From NCBI GenBank assembly GCA_964540855.1, contig CAZIOI010000030.1, positions 1 to 6,970 on the forward strand: a stretch of 6,970 nt of DNA. The letters are read 5' to 3'. Shown here one piece after another: positions 5,769-6,970 of the stretch (within the stretch, counting starts at the first letter, position 1; every line of letters begins with the position of its first letter). The stretch comes from CAZIOI01 sp964540855. GTDB lineage: Bacteria > Patescibacteriota > UBA1384 > DTJR01. The notes below the pieces were generated by a model, which saw nothing but the letters and a program-made list of their open reading frames with translations, ran no database searches and was not told where the DNA came from. Both the position numbers and the translations under genes were made by a program.

Positions 5769-6519
5769 AGCTTGGAACGGCACCGTCGTGGCCTTCCTGT
5801 GGTGCTACAGGGCAATTCTCGACGACCAGGCTGAGTCTGTCGATCACTACCTGGGCTACGGCGAGCGAATCTGCCGTCGAACCGGCCGGGAACATTGCAG
5901 CGATGTGATCTAGGAATCGTTGCCCTATCGCGGCGTGCTCATCGCGATTGCTGGGCATCTTAATTCCCATAAGACAGCTAGGCGTTATGGCAACGGGGTC
6001 AAATGCTAGCGGAGGTTGTGCTGCGGTTTGTGCTGCTGATGCCATGGCCGTTATGTACATAAGCAATCGCAGCGTGATTTCACACGACTTGTGGGGTCTG
6101 TACTGTGTTGGGCCGGACTGCCTGTTTTGGTCCTCAGATGACATAGTCCAGCCGCAGGCAAAAGGAATGGCAAACCGTAAAGCTCCCTGGGCTTGCATGA
6201 TCTCGCAGAAATGCGGGCACAGGCCGACCAGAATCGGCGCGGTGAGATAGCTTGGTCGCCGTCCCTCAGCGACCAGCTGGCTACCATTTGGCAAATTGTC
6301 CCCACATGGGACATTACCCATAAGCAGCTGGTTTGATGGTATTACGACGCAGCTTGCGATATCTATATCGATCACTCTCCCTATACTGTCAAGATACTCA
6401 TAATCGCGCAAAAGATATTCTTTTTGAACCTCCGAGTCAATAGTCTCAGCTTGCAAAATTTTTAAATTGTGGCAGAAAGATATTGTGCGACTGCGGCTTG
6501 ACGAATTGCCATCGCGCAA
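5767..6519 (-). CDS. Unrecognised CPH/CGW-motif protein, long member of a tandem pair
   Basis: The maximal frame is 250 residues from TTG 6519; the true start is uncertain. Only 16 bases separate this maximal start from the divergent plus gene, leaving no room for promoters, so initiation is probably further in. ATG 6321 (residue 67) is one option, but residues 23-60 look protein-like. No start has a good Shine-Dalgarno. Landmarks are L-C101-P-H103 and F-A-C122-G-W124 with the same 18-residue gap as in the downstream gene. S-C146-E-I-T-L follows after a roughly 13-residue insertion relative to the shorter paralogue. The C-terminal 65 residues contain an amphipathic helix (ADSLAVAQVVIDRLSLVVEN). 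PS-x-LMG-type stretches occur twice (61-68 and about 179-184). There is no signal peptide or clear membrane segment. Its TAG overlaps the next gene's Shine-Dalgarno. Family and function are unknown. Confidence 0.55.
   Translation of the reverse strand: MRDGNSSSRSRTISFCHNLKILQAETIDSEVQKEYLLRDYEYLDSIGRVIDIDIASCVVIPSNQLLMGNVPCGDNLPNGSQLVAEGRRPSYLTAPILVGLCPHFCEIMQAQGALRFAIPFACGWTMSSEDQNRQSGPTQYRPHKSCEITLRLLMYITAMASAAQTAAQPPLAFDPVAITPSCLMGIKMPSNRDEHAAIGQRFLDHIAAMFPAGSTADSLAVAQVVIDRLSLVVENCPVAPQEGHDGAVPS
6362..6440 (-). promoter_or_regulatory. Possible promoter region for the minus-strand unknown genes
   Basis: On the minus strand TTGACT (6440-6435), 17 bases and TATCTT (6417-6412) form one candidate. 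A perfect TTGACA (6392-6387) with GATATA or TATAGA 17-19 bases on forms another. The A/T-rich stretch at about 6395-6480 stands out in an otherwise G+C-rich locus. If either is used, the gene's translation start lies well inside the maximal reading frame. Confidence 0.3.
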
Positions 6520-6526
6520 TCATTTT
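6498..6526 (+). promoter_or_regulatory. Weak candidate promoter for the zinc-ribbon gene
   Basis: TTGACG (6498-6503; 5 of 6 to TTGACA) is followed after 17 bases by CATTTT (6521-6526; only 3 of 6 to TATAAT). Transcription would begin close to the GTG at 6536. The -35 lies 38 bases before the start codon, the same distance as TTGACA lies before ATG 661 of dnaG. Confidence 0.25.
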
Positions 6527-6535
6527 TGAGAGGGT

Positions 6536-6853
6536 GTGATAGGCGTGCCAGAGGTCACTTATCCTGTTGCCGGTTTCCCGTGGGCCAACGCGGCGGCCGA
6601 TGTGGTGATATGTGTGCCACGCCGTAGGAGGTTTGTACTTGGGGCTGTTGATCTCAACCCCGCGCCTGGGCTGCCGTCGACGGGAAGTAAGCGCGTGCAG
6701 GTCTTCCCAATAACTCCCGGTGGGGGTACTAGGAAGGCGGTTGCTGCTCTGAGACTGGGCGAGAAGGTCTGCTGGCAGTGTGGACACCCGGCCTATCCGT
6801 ACAAGATTGCCGATGGATGCTGCCCCGAGTGCAAGGGGCAGTTTGACCCGTAG
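6536..6853 (+). CDS. Unrecognised protein with C-terminal zinc ribbon
   Basis: A 105-residue frame runs from GTG 6536 to TAG 6853. The C-terminal 30 residues carry C79-W-Q-C82-G-H and C96-P-E-C99 (plus an adjacent C95), a CxxC-x13-CxxC zinc ribbon expected to bind one Zn2+. Residues 1-75 are proline/glycine-rich with hydrophobic strands (ADVVICVP, RFVLGAVDL, RVQVFPITPGG) and a basic RRRR patch, possibly a small beta domain. There is no membrane segment. GAGAGG just upstream is too close to GTG 6536 to be a normal Shine-Dalgarno site; GTG 6545 is an alternative start. A strong intrinsic terminator 40 bases after the stop supports transcription in this direction over the antisense frame. The gene diverges from the CPH/CGW pair. 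The family is not recognised. Ribbons of this kind often mediate protein or nucleic-acid contacts, which is only a guess here. Confidence 0.6.
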   Translation: MIGVPEVTYPVAGFPWANAAADVVICVPRRRRFVLGAVDLNPAPGLPSTGSKRVQVFPITPGGGTRKAVAALRLGEKVCWQCGHPAYPYKIADGCCPECKGQFDP

Positions 6854-6872
6854 ACGGCGGGCATTACCCCAG

Positions 6873-6890
6873 GGCTGCGTTATTGCAGCC
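6873..6890 (+). other. Hairpin preceding the terminator
   Basis: GGCTGC (6873-6878), six-base loop and GCAGCC (6885-6890) form a 6-bp stem between the zinc-ribbon stop codon and the terminator. It may stabilise the transcript 3' end. No U-tract follows it directly. Confidence 0.45.
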
Positions 6891-6893
6891 TCC

Positions 6894-6920
6894 AGGCGTT
6901 CTCACGAACGCCTTTTTCTT
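6894..6920 (+). terminator. Intrinsic terminator of the zinc-ribbon gene
   Basis: AGGCGTTC (6894-6901), loop TCAC and GAACGCCT (6906-6913) form a perfect 8-bp stem running straight into TTTTTCTT. This is a textbook rho-independent terminator on the plus strand. Confidence 0.9.
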
Positions 6921-6933
6921 ACAAAGAATAAAC

Positions 6934-6951
6934 CACCAGCGTTAGCTGGTG
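6934..6951. repeat. Short palindrome CACCAGC-GTTA-GCTGGTG
   Basis: A perfect 7-bp stem with a four-base loop, in the same style as TACGAGC-TTTA-GCTCGTA at 542-559. The preceding AATAAACCACC (6927-6937) also occurs at 514-524. The window ends 19 bases later; ATG at 6962 could open a further gene, but too little is visible to call it. Confidence 0.5.
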
Positions 6952-6970
6952 TGTACGTTTTATGGCAACG

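Noticed and set aside
5378..5815. 145-residue minus-strand open frame
   Set aside because: It spans the stop/Shine-Dalgarno junction of two better-supported genes and ends inside the terminator hairpin, with no motif. It is a shadow frame favoured by the G+C-rich sequence.
5948..6250. 100-residue plus-strand open frame
   Set aside because: It lies antisense to the CPH/CGW gene, has no ribosome binding site or motif, and the minus-strand reading has paralogy, coupling and terminator support.
6623..6640. AGGAGG inside the zinc-ribbon gene as a start for another small gene
   Set aside because: The only nearby starts are TTG codons in another frame giving about 26 residues with no motif. The match is probably chance in CGT AGG AGG codons.
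6446..6787. 113-residue minus-strand open frame opposite the zinc-ribbon gene
   Set aside because: The plus strand encodes a CxxC/CxxC ribbon followed by a strong plus-strand terminator. This frame has no recognisable motif and its end overlaps the other minus gene out of frame.

Overview
The window looks like chromosomal DNA from a streamlined bacterium that uses the standard genetic code. The housekeeping part has moderate G+C, short gene gaps and a dnaG-rpoD pair with no rpsU beside it. The spacers are full of small palindromes and repeats. This style fits Candidate Phyla Radiation (Patescibacteria) genomes, but nothing here is diagnostic (no rRNA, no lineage marker), so that placement is an inference.

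Layout. (1) 1-171, plus: a 56-residue protein with two membrane segments. (2) 172-648: a 477-base spacer with no gene. It holds a 7-base degenerate tandem repeat (CGTATAA-type), its inverted partner, a small hairpin, a potentially structured block at about 356-535 and the dnaG promoter. (3) 661-3517, plus: dnaG (primase) and rpoD (primary sigma factor), 13 bases apart and probably one operon. (4) 3514-5247, minus: a CPA2/Kef-type cation:proton antiporter with a C-terminal TrkA-N domain. It converges on rpoD, and the two stop codons overlap. (5) 5248-5350: a second copy of the heptamer/hairpin repeat just upstream of the antiporter gene. (6) 5370-6920: a visibly G+C-richer locus of unrecognised genes. 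Two overlapping-signal genes run on the minus strand and share a C-P-H-x18-C-G-W motif. A divergent plus-strand gene encodes a C-terminal zinc ribbon. An intrinsic terminator closes each outer end. (7) 6921-6970: another short palindrome, then the window ends.

How the genes work together. DnaG makes replication primers and RpoD directs general transcription; their pairing is the core of the classical macromolecular-synthesis operon. The antiporter is probably an independent ion/pH homeostasis gene. The divergent Cys/His-rich locus is the least explained part. Two neighbouring proteins keep an identically spaced CPH/CGW signature, and a zinc-ribbon protein is transcribed away from them. I recognise none of the three families and assign no function.

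Main uncertainties: the start of the longer minus-strand unknown gene, the reading frame of the second half of the shorter one, and whether 356-535 is an RNA gene or a cluster of dispersed palindromes.
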